64,000 nt of DNA from the NCBI GenBank assembly GCA_964459985.1, contig CAYWOS010000008.1, forward strand, positions 1 through 64,000, read 5' to 3'. Every line of letters begins with the position of its first letter. Position 1 is the first letter of the stretch. Of this stretch, positions 7,784 to 16,593 are shown piece after piece. This DNA comes from CAYWOS01 sp964459985. GTDB taxonomy: Bacteria; Bacillota; Clostridia; Christensenellales; Aristaeellaceae. A program made the position numbers and the translations under genes. Under the pieces are notes generated by a model. It made no database searches and was not told the DNA's origin. It saw only the letters and a program-made list of their open reading frames with translations.

Positions 7784-8044
7784 TCACACCGTTTCTTCTT
7801 CCGTTTCGCCCGGCTCGAGTCGGACGAGAATGACGTTTTCGCCGATCTTGCAGATGCGCGCCCACGGGATGACGATCCCGCATTTCTCGCCGCGCAGCAT
7901 TTGGGACATTTTGGTTTCCCCCGGCACGACGATCGCCTCGACCGTCCCGGTATGCGCGTCAAACTCGATATCCATGACCTTGCCCAGCCGTTTGCCGTCA
8001 ATCGTATTGACGACGTCCTTGGTGCGCAGTTCCGACAGGCTCAT
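7784..8044 (-). CDS. YlmC/YmxH-family PRC-barrel sporulation protein
   Basis: This 86-residue single-domain PRC-barrel protein has the sequence MSLSELRTKDVVNTIDGKRL, then GKVMDIEFD, as in the YlmC/YmxH family found in spore-forming Firmicutes. Relatives are linked to sporulation but their molecular role is not well defined. The start at 8044 has GGGAGGTGG just upstream. It lies between the peptide-binding protein gene and the secreted protein gene with a 16-base gap to the latter, so it is probably co-transcribed. It supports the view, with spo0A, that the host can sporulate. Confidence 0.85.
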   Translation of the reverse strand: MSLSELRTKDVVNTIDGKRLGKVMDIEFDAHTGTVEAIVVPGETKMSQMLRGEKCGIVIPWARICKIGENVILVRLEPGETEEETV

Positions 8045-8099
8045 GCTCCCACCTCCCTGATCACACGATATGCGCGGGCGCGGGAATTGTGCCCCGTCG

Positions 8100-9686
8100 C
8101 TACCAATTGACCTCGACCGATTCAATGCCGCGCAGAACCTCGGGCTCGCGCACATCCTGCGACGCGAAAAACACCTTGCGCGAAAGCAGCGCGCCCGTGC
8201 GGTAATACAGGCAAAGGAAGGGGCAATCCTCGGCGAACTGCTGCTGGATATCCAGCAGGGACAGGCGATACGCCGTGAACGCCGCGTTGAGATCGGTAAA
8301 ATTCTTGTACTCGCGGAAGGCCTTGAACAGGTCGTTCATCGCCGTGGAGCGATACCGCGAATAGTTGCCCGTATTGCCGCTCATGAGCAGGAAGCCCGGG
8401 TCGGGCACGACGTCCATCTGGTACGCCGCGATACAAAGATCGAAGCTGCCGGCGGCGAGCTTAGTCTTTGTTTCGGAAAAAGTCAGCATTTCGGGCACCG
8501 CCTTGATGCCCACCTCCATGAGCATATCGGCGATGCGGTTGGCGACCTCGACGCGCACCGAATTATCCTGTTCTTCATAATAATACAGGCGCAGGCGCAG
8601 ATTGGCCTGCTTGCCGTCGCGGATGGTGTCGAGCATGCCGTCGCCGTCGGAGTCCTTCCAGCCGTCGGCGGCAAGCAGCTCGCGCGCCTTGTCGGGGTTG
8701 TACTCGAACGCGGAGGGCGTATCCTGATAAAAGACCGAGCTTGCCGGCAAAGGCGTGTTGGTGCGCGCCGCCATGCCCATATACACCGATTCGCAGATCG
8801 AATCAAGATCGAGCGCGTATCGAATGGCCTTGCGAACGTTCACGCTTTTCAGCTCAAACGCCGAATGATTCATGAGGAGCGTTTCAAGCTGCCGTGTGCG
8901 GTAGGTGACGTTCATGGTGGAAACGCCCGCGCTGTACTGCCCCGCCGAGGAGGAGCGCGTCATTACGGCGTCCACCTGATTGTACTCGAACGCCGAAATC
9001 AGCTCGCGGTTGGTGGCGCAGAAGGTGACGGAAATCTGCTTGACGTCCGGCTCGCCGTCCCACCACTGCGTGTTCGCCGTCAGGAAGAGATAATCGGTGG
9101 GGATAAATTTGTCCACGCAGAAAGGCCCGCTCCCCGACGGTTCTTCCGACTGCACCTGAGACGCCGGGAGGATCGGGAAGGTCAGCGCGTACAGCGTGCC
9201 GTAATACGCGCGCTCCGCCTTGACGATGAGCGTTTTGTCATCGTTGGCGCTCATGGATTTGATCGTGTACTTGAGCGAGGCGTACTGTCCCTTGCCTTCC
9301 TCGGCGAGCCGCACGATCTCGTTGTAGGTGGCGACGACGTCGTACGCCGTCACGCGCGCGCCGTCATGGAAATAGGCGTTCTCGCGCAGCACGAGCTTCC
9401 ACGTCTTGAGATCGTCGGTCGAATAGCTCTCGGCGAGGCACGGAATGGGACGGTAGCTGTCGTCGATCGCCAGAAGGCCTTCGTAGACCAGCGCCGTCAG
9501 CGACTGGAAATCGCGCTCTTCCGACAGGAGCGGGTTGAGCGTTTTGGTTTTCACCGATATGATCGCCAGATCGAGCATGCTGTCCAGCGCGGACGCGGGC
9601 ATGCAAACGCCGAGCGCCAGCGCAAGCGCGAGCAGCGCGGGCAGCGCCTTACGGATAATAGAACTGCTGATAAATCGCGTACGCAT
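8100..9686 (-). CDS. Family 5 extracellular solute-binding protein (oligopeptide-type), orphan
   Basis: The 528-residue protein is a periplasmic-binding-protein family 5 member (DppA/OppA class). After a signal peptide ending near PASA it shows LNPLLSEERDFQSLTALVYE, AYFHDGARVTAYDV and a late AAYQMDVVPDPG segment typical of the family. It should capture a peptide or similar solute outside the membrane. The start at 9686, with AAAGGTG upstream, overlaps the end of the transglycosylase gene by 38 bases. No permease or ATPase lies nearby, so it must either share a distant transporter or act as a sensor. Linkage to a lytic transglycosylase suggests muropeptides as a possible ligand, which is inference. 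Confidence 0.85.
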   Translation of the reverse strand: MRTRFISSSIIRKALPALLALALALGVCMPASALDSMLDLAIISVKTKTLNPLLSEERDFQSLTALVYEGLLAIDDSYRPIPCLAESYSTDDLKTWKLVLRENAYFHDGARVTAYDVVATYNEIVRLAEEGKGQYASLKYTIKSMSANDDKTLIVKAERAYYGTLYALTFPILPASQVQSEEPSGSGPFCVDKFIPTDYLFLTANTQWWDGEPDVKQISVTFCATNRELISAFEYNQVDAVMTRSSSAGQYSAGVSTMNVTYRTRQLETLLMNHSAFELKSVNVRKAIRYALDLDSICESVYMGMAARTNTPLPASSVFYQDTPSAFEYNPDKARELLAADGWKDSDGDGMLDTIRDGKQANLRLRLYYYEEQDNSVRVEVANRIADMLMEVGIKAVPEMLTFSETKTKLAAGSFDLCIAAYQMDVVPDPGFLLMSGNTGNYSRYRSTAMNDLFKAFREYKNFTDLNAAFTAYRLSLLDIQQQFAEDCPFLCLYYRTGALLSRKVFFASQDVREPEVLRGIESVEVNW

Positions 9687-10347
9687 TGAGCACCTTTCCC
9701 GCGTAAGAACGCGTATCTTCCATGGGGATTTCATCGACGGCGAGCGTTTTGCCGTCCTCGGAATACTTTTGCAGCCACGCGCTCACGTTGCCCGCGCCGG
9801 CGTGATAACCGCAGGCGATCAGGACGGGATCGCCGTCGAACTTGCCGGCGAGGTAATCGATATAGCGCGTGCCCAGACGGATGTTGATTTCGGGATCGAA
9901 CAGCGATTCGAGCGTGTAATCGGCCAGCCCCGCCTTTTCCGCCATCCACGTCCCGGTATCGGGCATGAGCTGCATCAACCCGCGCGCGTTGGCATAGCTG
10001 ACGGCGTTCGGGTCGTAGCTGCTCTCGCGCAGGATCACGGCGGCGATGTACGCCGGCTCGACGCCGTACTGCGCGGCGTAGCGCTCGATCAGGTCGCGGT
10101 ACTTGACGGTGTGCCGCGACACCTGCCGCGCGAACTCCTTTTCCTCCGCCTCGCGCGCCGCGCGGAGGTCGCCGAGCCGCGCCCCGGCGACAGAGGAGAG
10201 CGCGACGGCGACGATCAGAAAAACGCCCATGACGGCGAGCGCAAGCGCCTGTCCGCGCGACAGGCGGACGGCACGGCGCTTTCTATGCCGGACCGCGCGG
10301 CGGCGGCGGACGGGAGAGGTGGTCGAGGGAGGCAAAAGATTCTGCAA
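9649..10347 (-). CDS. Membrane-anchored lytic transglycosylase, SLT domain
   Basis: The 232-residue protein has a basic cytoplasmic tail, one membrane segment at about residues 32-55, and an SLT domain from about 80. Key motifs are present: the catalytic Glu in ILRESSYDPNAVS, GLMQLMPDTG, and the GYHAGAGNV variant of the usual AYNAG motif. The enzyme cleaves peptidoglycan glycan strands outside the membrane. The start is a TTG at 10347 with AAGGAG seven bases upstream. It follows coaE by ten bases and overlaps the binding-protein gene, so the polA-coaE-transglycosylase-binding protein set is likely one operon. Confidence 0.9.
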   Translation of the reverse strand: MQNLLPPSTTSPVRRRRAVRHRKRRAVRLSRGQALALAVMGVFLIVAVALSSVAGARLGDLRAAREAEEKEFARQVSRHTVKYRDLIERYAAQYGVEPAYIAAVILRESSYDPNAVSYANARGLMQLMPDTGTWMAEKAGLADYTLESLFDPEINIRLGTRYIDYLAGKFDGDPVLIACGYHAGAGNVSAWLQKYSEDGKTLAVDEIPMEDTRSYAGKVLNAYAIYQQFYYP

Positions 10348-10357
10348 AGCGTGCTCC

Positions 10358-10957
10358 TTATTTACTGCGAAGCGTTCGCGCGAGGTCGTCCCATAATTCG
10401 ACGGCGCGGGCGGCGCTTGCGTCCTTTTCGCCGTCGGTGCGGATCACGCGCGTCGAACGCCGCGCCTTCTCCAGCGAGGGCGTCTGGCTGCGCACGCGCT
10501 CAAGCGCGCGGCGGACGGTCAGTTGATCGCGCTTGCGCACGCGCCTTACCTGTTCCTTCTGCGGCACGTACGCGCACCAGACTTCGTCGCACCACTTGTC
10601 CAGCCCCGTTTCATAGAGAAGCGGCGCTTCGAGGATCGCCGCGCCTTCGATGGCGTCCAGCCGCGCGCGCATTTCCCGAAAGATCATGGGATGCAGGATG
10701 GCGTTGAGCTTCCCGCGCCGTTCGGGATCGGAAAAGATCAGCGCGCCGAGCTTCCTGCGGTCGAGCGCGTCGCCGGAAAACACCTCGTCGCCAAACGCCT
10801 CGCGGATGGCGGGCAGCGCCGCGCCGCCCGCCGCAGTCAGCGCGCGGGAGATTTCGTCGGCGTCCACGACGGGCGCGCCGTGCGCGCGCAGCGCGCGGGA
10901 TAAATTGCTTTTGCCCGAGGCGATGCCCCCGGTCAGACCCACGATGTAGCGGCTCAT
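10358..10957 (-). CDS. coaE: Dephospho-CoA kinase
   Basis: CoaE phosphorylates the 3' hydroxyl of dephospho-CoA with ATP, the last step of CoA synthesis. The 199-residue sequence has the P-loop GLTGGIASGKS at residues 7-17, the DADEIS segment at 33-38 and the LEAPLLYETG lid region. Its length is normal. The ATG at 10957 overlaps the polA stop by 4 bases, the common Firmicutes order polA-coaE. It is cytoplasmic and essential in most bacteria. Confidence 0.95.
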   Translation of the reverse strand: MSRYIVGLTGGIASGKSNLSRALRAHGAPVVDADEISRALTAAGGAALPAIREAFGDEVFSGDALDRRKLGALIFSDPERRGKLNAILHPMIFREMRARLDAIEGAAILEAPLLYETGLDKWCDEVWCAYVPQKEQVRRVRKRDQLTVRRALERVRSQTPSLEKARRSTRVIRTDGEKDASAARAVELWDDLARTLRSK

Positions 10958-13494
10958 TTGGCGTCGTACCAGCTTTCCCCCGCGCCCACGTCGGTGATCA
11001 GCGGCACGGACAGGCGGATGGCGTTTTCCATGCAGCTCTTGAGCAGCGCCTTGGCGCGGTCGATTTCGTCCAGCGGCGCTTCGAGCAAAAGTTCGTCGTG
11101 CACCTGCAAAATGAGGCGCGTATTGAGATTGTTCTCCCGGATCGCCTCATGCACGCGGATCATCGCCAATTTGATCACTTCCGCCGCCGTGCCCTGCACC
11201 GGCGTGTTCATGGCGGCGCGCTCGCCGAAGGCGCGGATGTTCGCGTTGGGCGATTTCAATTCGGGCAGCGGGCGGCGGCGTCCCATGAGCGTTTCGGCAT
11301 AGCCCTTGTCGTAGCCCAGCCGCACCGCCTCGTCCATGTATTTCTTGACGCCCGGATACCGCGCGAAATACCGCGCGATAAAATCCGCCGCCTCGCGCCG
11401 CGAAACGCCGATGTTGCGCGCCAGCCCGAAATCGCTGATGCCGTACACCAGCCCGAAATTGACCGCCTTGGCGCTCGAGCGCATGGCGGGCGTCACATCG
11501 GTCATCGGCACGTCGTACACCTCCGCCGCCGTGCGCGTATGGATGTCCTCGCCGCGCGTGAACGCGCCGATCATCGCCGTATCACCGCTCAAATGCGCGA
11601 GCAGACGAAGCTCGATCTGCGAGTAATCGGCGTCGATGAGCAGGCAGCCCTCGCGCGCGACGAACGCGCGGCGGATTTCGCGCCCCATTTCGGTGCGCAC
11701 GGGGATGTTCTGCAAATTCGGCTCGCTCGAGGATATGCGCCCGGTCGCCGTGCCCGTCTGATCGAAATAGCTGTGCACGCGCCCCGAATCGTCCATCTTG
11801 CGCAAAAGCCCGTCGATGTAGGTGCCGTTTAATTTGACGACTTGGCGGTACTTGAGGATGGGCGCGACGCAGGGGTGCGCGTCGATCAGTTTTTCGAGCG
11901 TATCGGCGTCGGTCGAGTATCCGCGCTGCGTTTTCTTGCCTGTTTTCAGCCCGAGCTGCTCGAACAGCACCTTGCCCAGCTGCTGCGGGCTGTTGATGTT
12001 GAAGCCCCGCGCGCCCGACAGCGCGTAAACCTCCTCGCGCAGGCGTTCGGCGTCGGCGGTGTACTGCCTGCCAAGCGCTTCGAGCACGCCGCCGTCCACG
12101 CGGAAGCCGACGCGCTCCATATCGTACAGAACGGTCATGAGCGGCGCTTCGACGGTCTCCATCAGCCTGTCCGTGCCGCTTTCGCGGAGCGCGGCGCGCT
12201 GCCGGACGGACAGCGAATACACGCCGAAAGCGTTTTCCTCGGCAAAGGCGTTCAGCGCATAGCTCTTCTCCTGCGGGTTGAGCAGGTACGCGCCAAGCAT
12301 CGTGTCAAACAGGAAGGGCGCGGCGGTCATGCCGACGCCGGCGAGCAGATGCATCAGCTTCTTGCCGTCGTGCACGATCAGGCGGCGCGCGAAAAGCGGC
12401 GCCATGGCGCGCAGCGCGTCCTCGGGCGTCAGCCCGGGATCCATCAGATCACCCGTCAGACGCACAGCGCCCAGCCGCGTCGCCGTGGCGACCGAGAGCG
12501 ACTGCGGCGAGAGATACACCGCCGTTTCCATCCCGTCGGCCGCGCGGACGAACGCTTCGATCTCGCGCGCGGACGAGAGCGTTTCGGCGTCGGGGGCGGC
12601 GGAGGGCGTCTCGTCGGGCGCGGCTTCCGTTTCCCCGCCGGACATCTTTTCCACGCGCTGCGCGATGCCGTTCAACTGGTATTTGCGCAGCGCGGGCAGC
12701 CCGCGCGCGATGCGCGTCGCGTCGAAGGCGGAGAGATTAAAATCGATGGGCGCGGTCGGGCGGATGGTGGCGAGATCCTTGCATTGCAGCGCCAGATCGG
12801 CGTTGGCGCGCAGGTTCTCTCCGAGCTTTCCCTTGATTTGATCGGCGTTTTTGAGCACGTTTTCGAGCGTCCCGTACTCGTCAAGCAGCGCGACGGCGCG
12901 CTTTTCGCCCACGCCCGGCACGCCCGGGATATTATCGCTGCTGTCGCCCATCAGCCCTTTCCAGTCGGTCACCTGCGACGGCGCGACGCCGAAGTACTCC
13001 TTGACCGAGGCGGGCGTGAACAGCGTCGTTTCGGTAATGCCCTTGCGCGTGAACAGCAGCTTCACATCGTCGGTGACGAGCTGCAGCGCGTCGCGGTCGC
13101 CGGTGAGCAGCACGGCGTCCATGCCGTTTTCGGCGCACAGCCTACCGAGCGTGCCCAGAATATCGTCCGCCTCGTACCCGACCACGGACAATACGCCCAC
13201 GCCCATCGCCGTCAGGATTTCGCGGATCACGGCGAACTGCGGACGCAATTCGTCGGGCGTCGCCTTGCGCCCCGCCTTGTATTCGGGATACGCGGTATGG
13301 CGGAAGGTGGGCGCGTGCTCGTCGAACGCGACGGCGACATAGCGCGGCGACACGTCCTGCATCGCCTTGAGCAGCATCGCCAGAAAGCCGTGCACGGCGT
13401 TGGTGTACACGCCGCCCGCGTCCATAAGCGGCAGCGCGTGAAAGGCGCGGTGCATCAGGCTGTTGCCGTCCACGGCAAGCAAGGTCTCGCGCAT
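10954..13494 (-). CDS. polA: DNA polymerase I
   Basis: The 846-residue protein has a 5'-3' exonuclease/flap domain (residues 1-290, with YEADDILGTL, LTGDRDALQLV and GDSSDNIPGVPGVG), a middle 3'-5' exonuclease-like domain, and a family A polymerase domain. Polymerase motifs are clear: DYSQIELRLLAHLSGD (A), RSSAKAVNFGLVYGIS (B) and QVHDELLLE (C). In the middle domain the DxE of motif Exo I is replaced (METAVYLS), so proofreading is probably lost, as in Taq-type enzymes. The start at 13494 has GGAGG seven bases upstream. It heads an operon with coaE. Confidence 0.97.
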   Translation of the reverse strand: MRETLLAVDGNSLMHRAFHALPLMDAGGVYTNAVHGFLAMLLKAMQDVSPRYVAVAFDEHAPTFRHTAYPEYKAGRKATPDELRPQFAVIREILTAMGVGVLSVVGYEADDILGTLGRLCAENGMDAVLLTGDRDALQLVTDDVKLLFTRKGITETTLFTPASVKEYFGVAPSQVTDWKGLMGDSSDNIPGVPGVGEKRAVALLDEYGTLENVLKNADQIKGKLGENLRANADLALQCKDLATIRPTAPIDFNLSAFDATRIARGLPALRKYQLNGIAQRVEKMSGGETEAAPDETPSAAPDAETLSSAREIEAFVRAADGMETAVYLSPQSLSVATATRLGAVRLTGDLMDPGLTPEDALRAMAPLFARRLIVHDGKKLMHLLAGVGMTAAPFLFDTMLGAYLLNPQEKSYALNAFAEENAFGVYSLSVRQRAALRESGTDRLMETVEAPLMTVLYDMERVGFRVDGGVLEALGRQYTADAERLREEVYALSGARGFNINSPQQLGKVLFEQLGLKTGKKTQRGYSTDADTLEKLIDAHPCVAPILKYRQVVKLNGTYIDGLLRKMDDSGRVHSYFDQTGTATGRISSSEPNLQNIPVRTEMGREIRRAFVAREGCLLIDADYSQIELRLLAHLSGDTAMIGAFTRGEDIHTRTAAEVYDVPMTDVTPAMRSSAKAVNFGLVYGISDFGLARNIGVSRREAADFIARYFARYPGVKKYMDEAVRLGYDKGYAETLMGRRRPLPELKSPNANIRAFGERAAMNTPVQGTAAEVIKLAMIRVHEAIRENNLNTRLILQVHDELLLEAPLDEIDRAKALLKSCMENAIRLSVPLITDVGAGESWYDAK

Positions 13495-13575
13495 GGCGTT
13501 TCCTCCGTTCCTGTCAAAGCGTCCCGTTCAGTATACCACACTCGCGGGCAAAAACAAACACCGGCGGTGTAACGA

Positions 13576-14700
13576 TTACAGCACGATTTGCCCCGGGCGG
13601 AAGCCGTCGGGCAATTCCTCTTCCTCGACGAAACGGAAGTCCTCGTCGCGCAGTACGGGCAGGAAGACATGGTAAGGAATCCTGTCAAACTCGCGCGCGT
13701 AGGCGCTCGCGCCGAACCAGCCGCCCTCCTTGGCGCGCAGGTTGAGATCGCGCGCGAACTTGGTGCGGTTGGAACAGTCGTGCACGGCGACGTCCCAGTC
13801 TTCGTCGTCGGCGAGCTTCATGAGCTTGAGCGTCAGCGCGCGGCTCCAGATGGGCGAAATATATCCCTGACGGCACATGTACAGGTTTTCGCCCGCGTAA
13901 TTGGCAAGATTGTTTTCGTTGAGGTGCAGTTCGGCGCAGTTGATGAAATCGAGTCCCGTGGCGAGAATCCGTTCCTTCTTTTTGAGGAATTGCGCGTACA
14001 TATCGGGCGTCATCGGCGTTTCAACGCCGACGTACGGGATATGCTTTTTAGCGGTCGCCATGTTGTTCAGCACATGTTCGGAGGCATTCGACGCGCCCAG
14101 ATTAAAGCGGATTTCATCCAGCCCCGCCTCGCCCAGCGCCGCGAGCGTCGCCTCGGTCGCGGCGATGCCGTTGGTGTACAGATGCTGATGAACGCCCGCG
14201 TCGTGAAAGATTTTCACGACGGGATAATACTGCTCGATCTCCATGAACGGCTCGAGATACACATAGGCGATGCCCGTCGGCTTTTTCTGGATCGACAGAA
14301 GCAATTCGATATCCCGTTCGTAAAACTTCGTCCCGCCGATCTCCCACATGCCCTCGCCGATGGGCGGAATGGCGTCGAGCTCGCCGTAATCGTAGCAGAA
14401 TTTGCAGGCGGCGTCGCAATGATTGGTTCTGCGCACGGCGGACAGCCCGGTACCCAGCAGGCAGGAGCGGCAGCCGCGCGGGAATTTAGCGTCGTTTCCG
14501 ACATAATAGGTTCTGTTTTCCAGCGTTTTCAAACGCCTGATCTCCCGCGTCAGCGCGTCGTTGCGCGCGTCCACGGCGCGCTCGATCTGCGCGAAAACGG
14601 CGTAGGCGATTTCCTGCTGCCGGGTCATGAGCTCCTCGTCCTCGGGCAACTCCGCGAAAAACGAGAACCATAAGAGCGCGTCCTTTTTCGATATCTTCAT
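13576..14700 (-). CDS. Radical SAM protein of unassigned function
   Basis: The 374-residue protein has a radical SAM cluster motif CDAACKFC near residue 95 (CX3CX2C followed by Tyr), preceded by a CRSC pair near residue 77 that might bind a second metal. Other landmarks are the YLEPFMEIEQYYP and NLGASNASEHVLNNM segments, in the TIM-barrel region. Late Cys residues (FINCAEL, YMCRQGY, HDCSN) could hold an auxiliary cluster. I do not recognise the specific family. It has its own promoter at 14739-14767 and no close partner gene. The start ATG at 14700 has GGGAGG upstream. Radical chemistry fits an anaerobe; the substrate is unknown. Confidence 0.8.
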   Translation of the reverse strand: MKISKKDALLWFSFFAELPEDEELMTRQQEIAYAVFAQIERAVDARNDALTREIRRLKTLENRTYYVGNDAKFPRGCRSCLLGTGLSAVRRTNHCDAACKFCYDYGELDAIPPIGEGMWEIGGTKFYERDIELLLSIQKKPTGIAYVYLEPFMEIEQYYPVVKIFHDAGVHQHLYTNGIAATEATLAALGEAGLDEIRFNLGASNASEHVLNNMATAKKHIPYVGVETPMTPDMYAQFLKKKERILATGLDFINCAELHLNENNLANYAGENLYMCRQGYISPIWSRALTLKLMKLADDEDWDVAVHDCSNRTKFARDLNLRAKEGGWFGASAYAREFDRIPYHVFLPVLRDEDFRFVEEEELPDGFRPGQIVL

Positions 14701-14738
14701 CGGTATTCCTCCCGCCGGGCGCTCCGCCCGACCGTGCT

Positions 14739-14767
14739 ATTATAGCATCGATGCCGCCGTCGCGCAA
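14739..14767 (-). promoter_or_regulatory. Sigma-A promoter of the radical SAM gene
   Basis: TTGCGC (minus strand, 14762-14767), a 17-base spacer and TATAAT (14739-14744). It lies 39 bases upstream of the start codon. Confidence 0.7.
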
Positions 14768-14775
14768 ATAAAAGA

Positions 14776-14797
14776 GAGCGCCGCGTGCGCGACGCTC
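14776..14797 (-). terminator. Terminator of the PadR/DUF1700/DUF4097 operon
   Basis: A 9-bp stem with one wobble pair (14776-14784 with 14789-14797) and a 4-base loop is followed on the minus strand by TCTTTTATTT, a good intrinsic terminator 21 bases past the DUF4097 stop. Confidence 0.75.
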
Positions 14798-14818
14798 CCG
14801 CAACCGATCACGATTTGT

Positions 14819-15709
14819 TCAATTGGCGAAATCAAGCCGCAGGCTGCCGCTCGTGACCGAGGCGGTCAGGCTGTTCTTCGCCGCAGAGTTTGTGTCGTTG
14901 CCCGGGTTTTTGACGCCGTTGACGTACACGTCGCCGCTCGTGACCGACACGCTGCGGCGATACTCGCCGATCGGCGCGGCGAAGGACAGCGCGGCGTTGC
15001 CGGATGTGACCTTTACCGACGTATCGCCGCGCAGATCGCCCGACAGATTGAGCGAGCCGCTCACGACCTGCGCGGTCAGCGCGTCCGTGTCGACGCCCGT
15101 GGCGCTCAAGCGCCCCGATCCGATCGATACCGTCATTTTGTCCGCCGCGATGCCGTCGATATCGACGCGCCCGCTCGCGCAGGAGATCACGGCGTTCGAC
15201 GTCCGCGCCGAGTCAAGCGTCACATTGCCCGAAGCGACCGCAAGGATCATATCTCGCGCGTCGGCGCGGTCGATATGCAGACTGCCCGAGGCGACGGCGG
15301 CGACGAGCGAATCAAGCGCCGCGTCGCCGGGCGTCGTCACGATCACGCGTATGCGGCGTTCGTCGATCAGATCGGCGAACGGGAACAGCGCCACGTCGAC
15401 GTCCCCGTTGATCTCGATCGTCAGTTCGCTCCCGACCTGCCGCACGGCGTAGCGCCCCTCGGAAACGTTCTCCAGCGTATACCCGTACCGATCGCCCGGA
15501 ACGATCTCAACCGACGCGCTGTCCGCCGTCACATTCAGCCTGTCGAACGTCAGCCCTTCCCCGCCGGTCACCGTTTTCGCTTCTTCGGTCTCAACAAAGC
15601 CGTTGAGCGTTAGGCGGACCGTTTCGTCGGCGCCCGTCGCCGCGCCGAGCGCAAGCAGCGCCGCGCCCGCCAGAATGAGCGAGAGACAGATCATCATCAT
15701 TTTTTTCAT
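14819..15709 (-). CDS. DUF4097-family beta-repeat envelope protein
   Basis: The 296-residue protein starts with a hydrophobic signal or anchor segment (residues 4-25) and continues as repeating short beta strands around SGS/SGN turns (AVASGSLHID, AVASGNVTLD, SIGSGRLSAT, QVVSGSLNLS, KVTSGNAALS), the look of a DUF4097/LiaF-type beta-helix. Relatives sit in operons for envelope-stress sensing. The ATG overlaps the DUF1700 stop by 4 bases, and a PadR regulator lies upstream, so the three proteins form a unit. A role in sensing membrane or wall damage is known for some relatives and only inferred here. Confidence 0.8.
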   Translation of the reverse strand: MKKMMMICLSLILAGAALLALGAATGADETVRLTLNGFVETEEAKTVTGGEGLTFDRLNVTADSASVEIVPGDRYGYTLENVSEGRYAVRQVGSELTIEINGDVDVALFPFADLIDERRIRVIVTTPGDAALDSLVAAVASGSLHIDRADARDMILAVASGNVTLDSARTSNAVISCASGRVDIDGIAADKMTVSIGSGRLSATGVDTDALTAQVVSGSLNLSGDLRGDTSVKVTSGNAALSFAAPIGEYRRSVSVTSGDVYVNGVKNPGNDTNSAAKNSLTASVTSGSLRLDFAN

Positions 15710-16257
15710 TGTTGTTTCCTCCCGACAATACGCTGAACAATCGCTTGGCGAATCCCGCGAACCGAGGCGCGCAGGGCGACGGCGGACAGGTACGCAAGCG
15801 CGGCGCCGACGCCCGCGAGCAAAAGCCCGTTCCCCAGATAGAACGCCGCGTTAGCAAGCGGCGAGAAGCCGGATACGGCGACGTACGCGATGTTGGCGAC
15901 GGCGAGCAGCGCCAGCGCCCCGCCCGACGCCATGAGCGCGATCAGCACGGCGGCCAGCGCGACAATCAAAGCGATAATCACCGCGAAAAGCGCGGCGGCA
16001 ATCGGCGCGCCCACGGGAAACGCCATCGTCACAAGCGCCCACCATCCGGGACGGCGCTTGCCGCGCCCCTCGTCCAGCGCCATTTTGCTTACGATCTCCC
16101 GCGCCGCTTCCTCGGGCGTGCCCAGTTCTTCGAGCGCTTTTTCCTCGCCCGCCTCCGCGAAGTATTCCTCGTGCCAGCGCAGCGCTTCCTCGCGCTCCTC
16201 CACGGGCAGCCGCTTCAGCAGCCGCGCAAGCTCGCGCAGATAGGTTTCCTTGTTCAT
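15706..16257 (-). CDS. DUF1700-family membrane protein
   Basis: The 183-residue protein has a cytoplasmic N-terminal helical region (MNKETYLRELARLLKRLP, then EEYFAEAGEEKALEELGTPEE) that matches DUF1700, followed by about four hydrophobic segments between residues 75 and 170. DUF1700 proteins are regularly encoded directly after PadR-type repressors. I start it at 16257, where the ATG overlaps the padR stop by 4 bases; longer frames run into padR. Molecular function is not established for the family. Confidence 0.85.
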   Translation of the reverse strand: MNKETYLRELARLLKRLPVEEREEALRWHEEYFAEAGEEKALEELGTPEEAAREIVSKMALDEGRGKRRPGWWALVTMAFPVGAPIAAALFAVIIALIVALAAVLIALMASGGALALLAVANIAYVAVSGFSPLANAAFYLGNGLLLAGVGAALAYLSAVALRASVRGIRQAIVQRIVGRKQQ

Positions 16258-16568
16258 TCCTCGTCCCTCCCCGATATCATGCCGTCGATGACCCCGCGAT
16301 AGCCGATCCATGCGTCTGTCAGCGCGTGCAATCGCTCCCGTCCGACGTTCGTCATGTCGTAATACCGCCTGTTGCGCCCGTCGTACGCCTCGTCCCGCGT
16401 GGTCAGCAGCCCGTCCTTTTGCAGCCGCCGAAGCACGGGGTACAGCGTCGATTCGGACACGCCCAGCGCGGTTTTCACGCGCTGCGTCAGCGCGTACCCG
16501 TAGGTCGGCCCGCGCGACAGGCAGCCCAGCACGCACGCCTCCAGCAGCGCGCCGCTCGTCGAATACAT
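16254..16568 (-). CDS. PadR-family transcriptional regulator
   Basis: The 104-residue protein is a short PadR repressor with a winged helix: LEACVLGCLSRGPTYGYALTQ, SESTLYPVLRRLQKDGLL (recognition helix) and GRNRRYYDMTNVGRERL (wing). It should bind DNA as a dimer. The promoter directly upstream contains a perfect 10-bp inverted repeat over the -10, a good autorepression site. The start at 16568 has GGAGG seven bases upstream. The genes that follow, DUF1700 and DUF4097, are its usual partners. Confidence 0.93.
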   Translation of the reverse strand: MYSTSGALLEACVLGCLSRGPTYGYALTQRVKTALGVSESTLYPVLRRLQKDGLLTTRDEAYDGRNRRYYDMTNVGRERLHALTDAWIGYRGVIDGMISGRDEE

Positions 16569-16593
16569 ACCGTCACCTCCTCGTGATCTCGTG

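Noticed and set aside
8070..9689. Open frame of more than 500 codons antisense to the peptide-binding protein gene
   Set aside because: Same GC-driven shadow; the opposite strand encodes a clear family 5 binding protein with a signal peptide.
11842..13572. Open frame of more than 500 codons antisense to polA
   Set aside because: It mirrors the third-base GC bias of polA, has no ribosome site and gives Arg-, Gln- and His-rich low-complexity protein.
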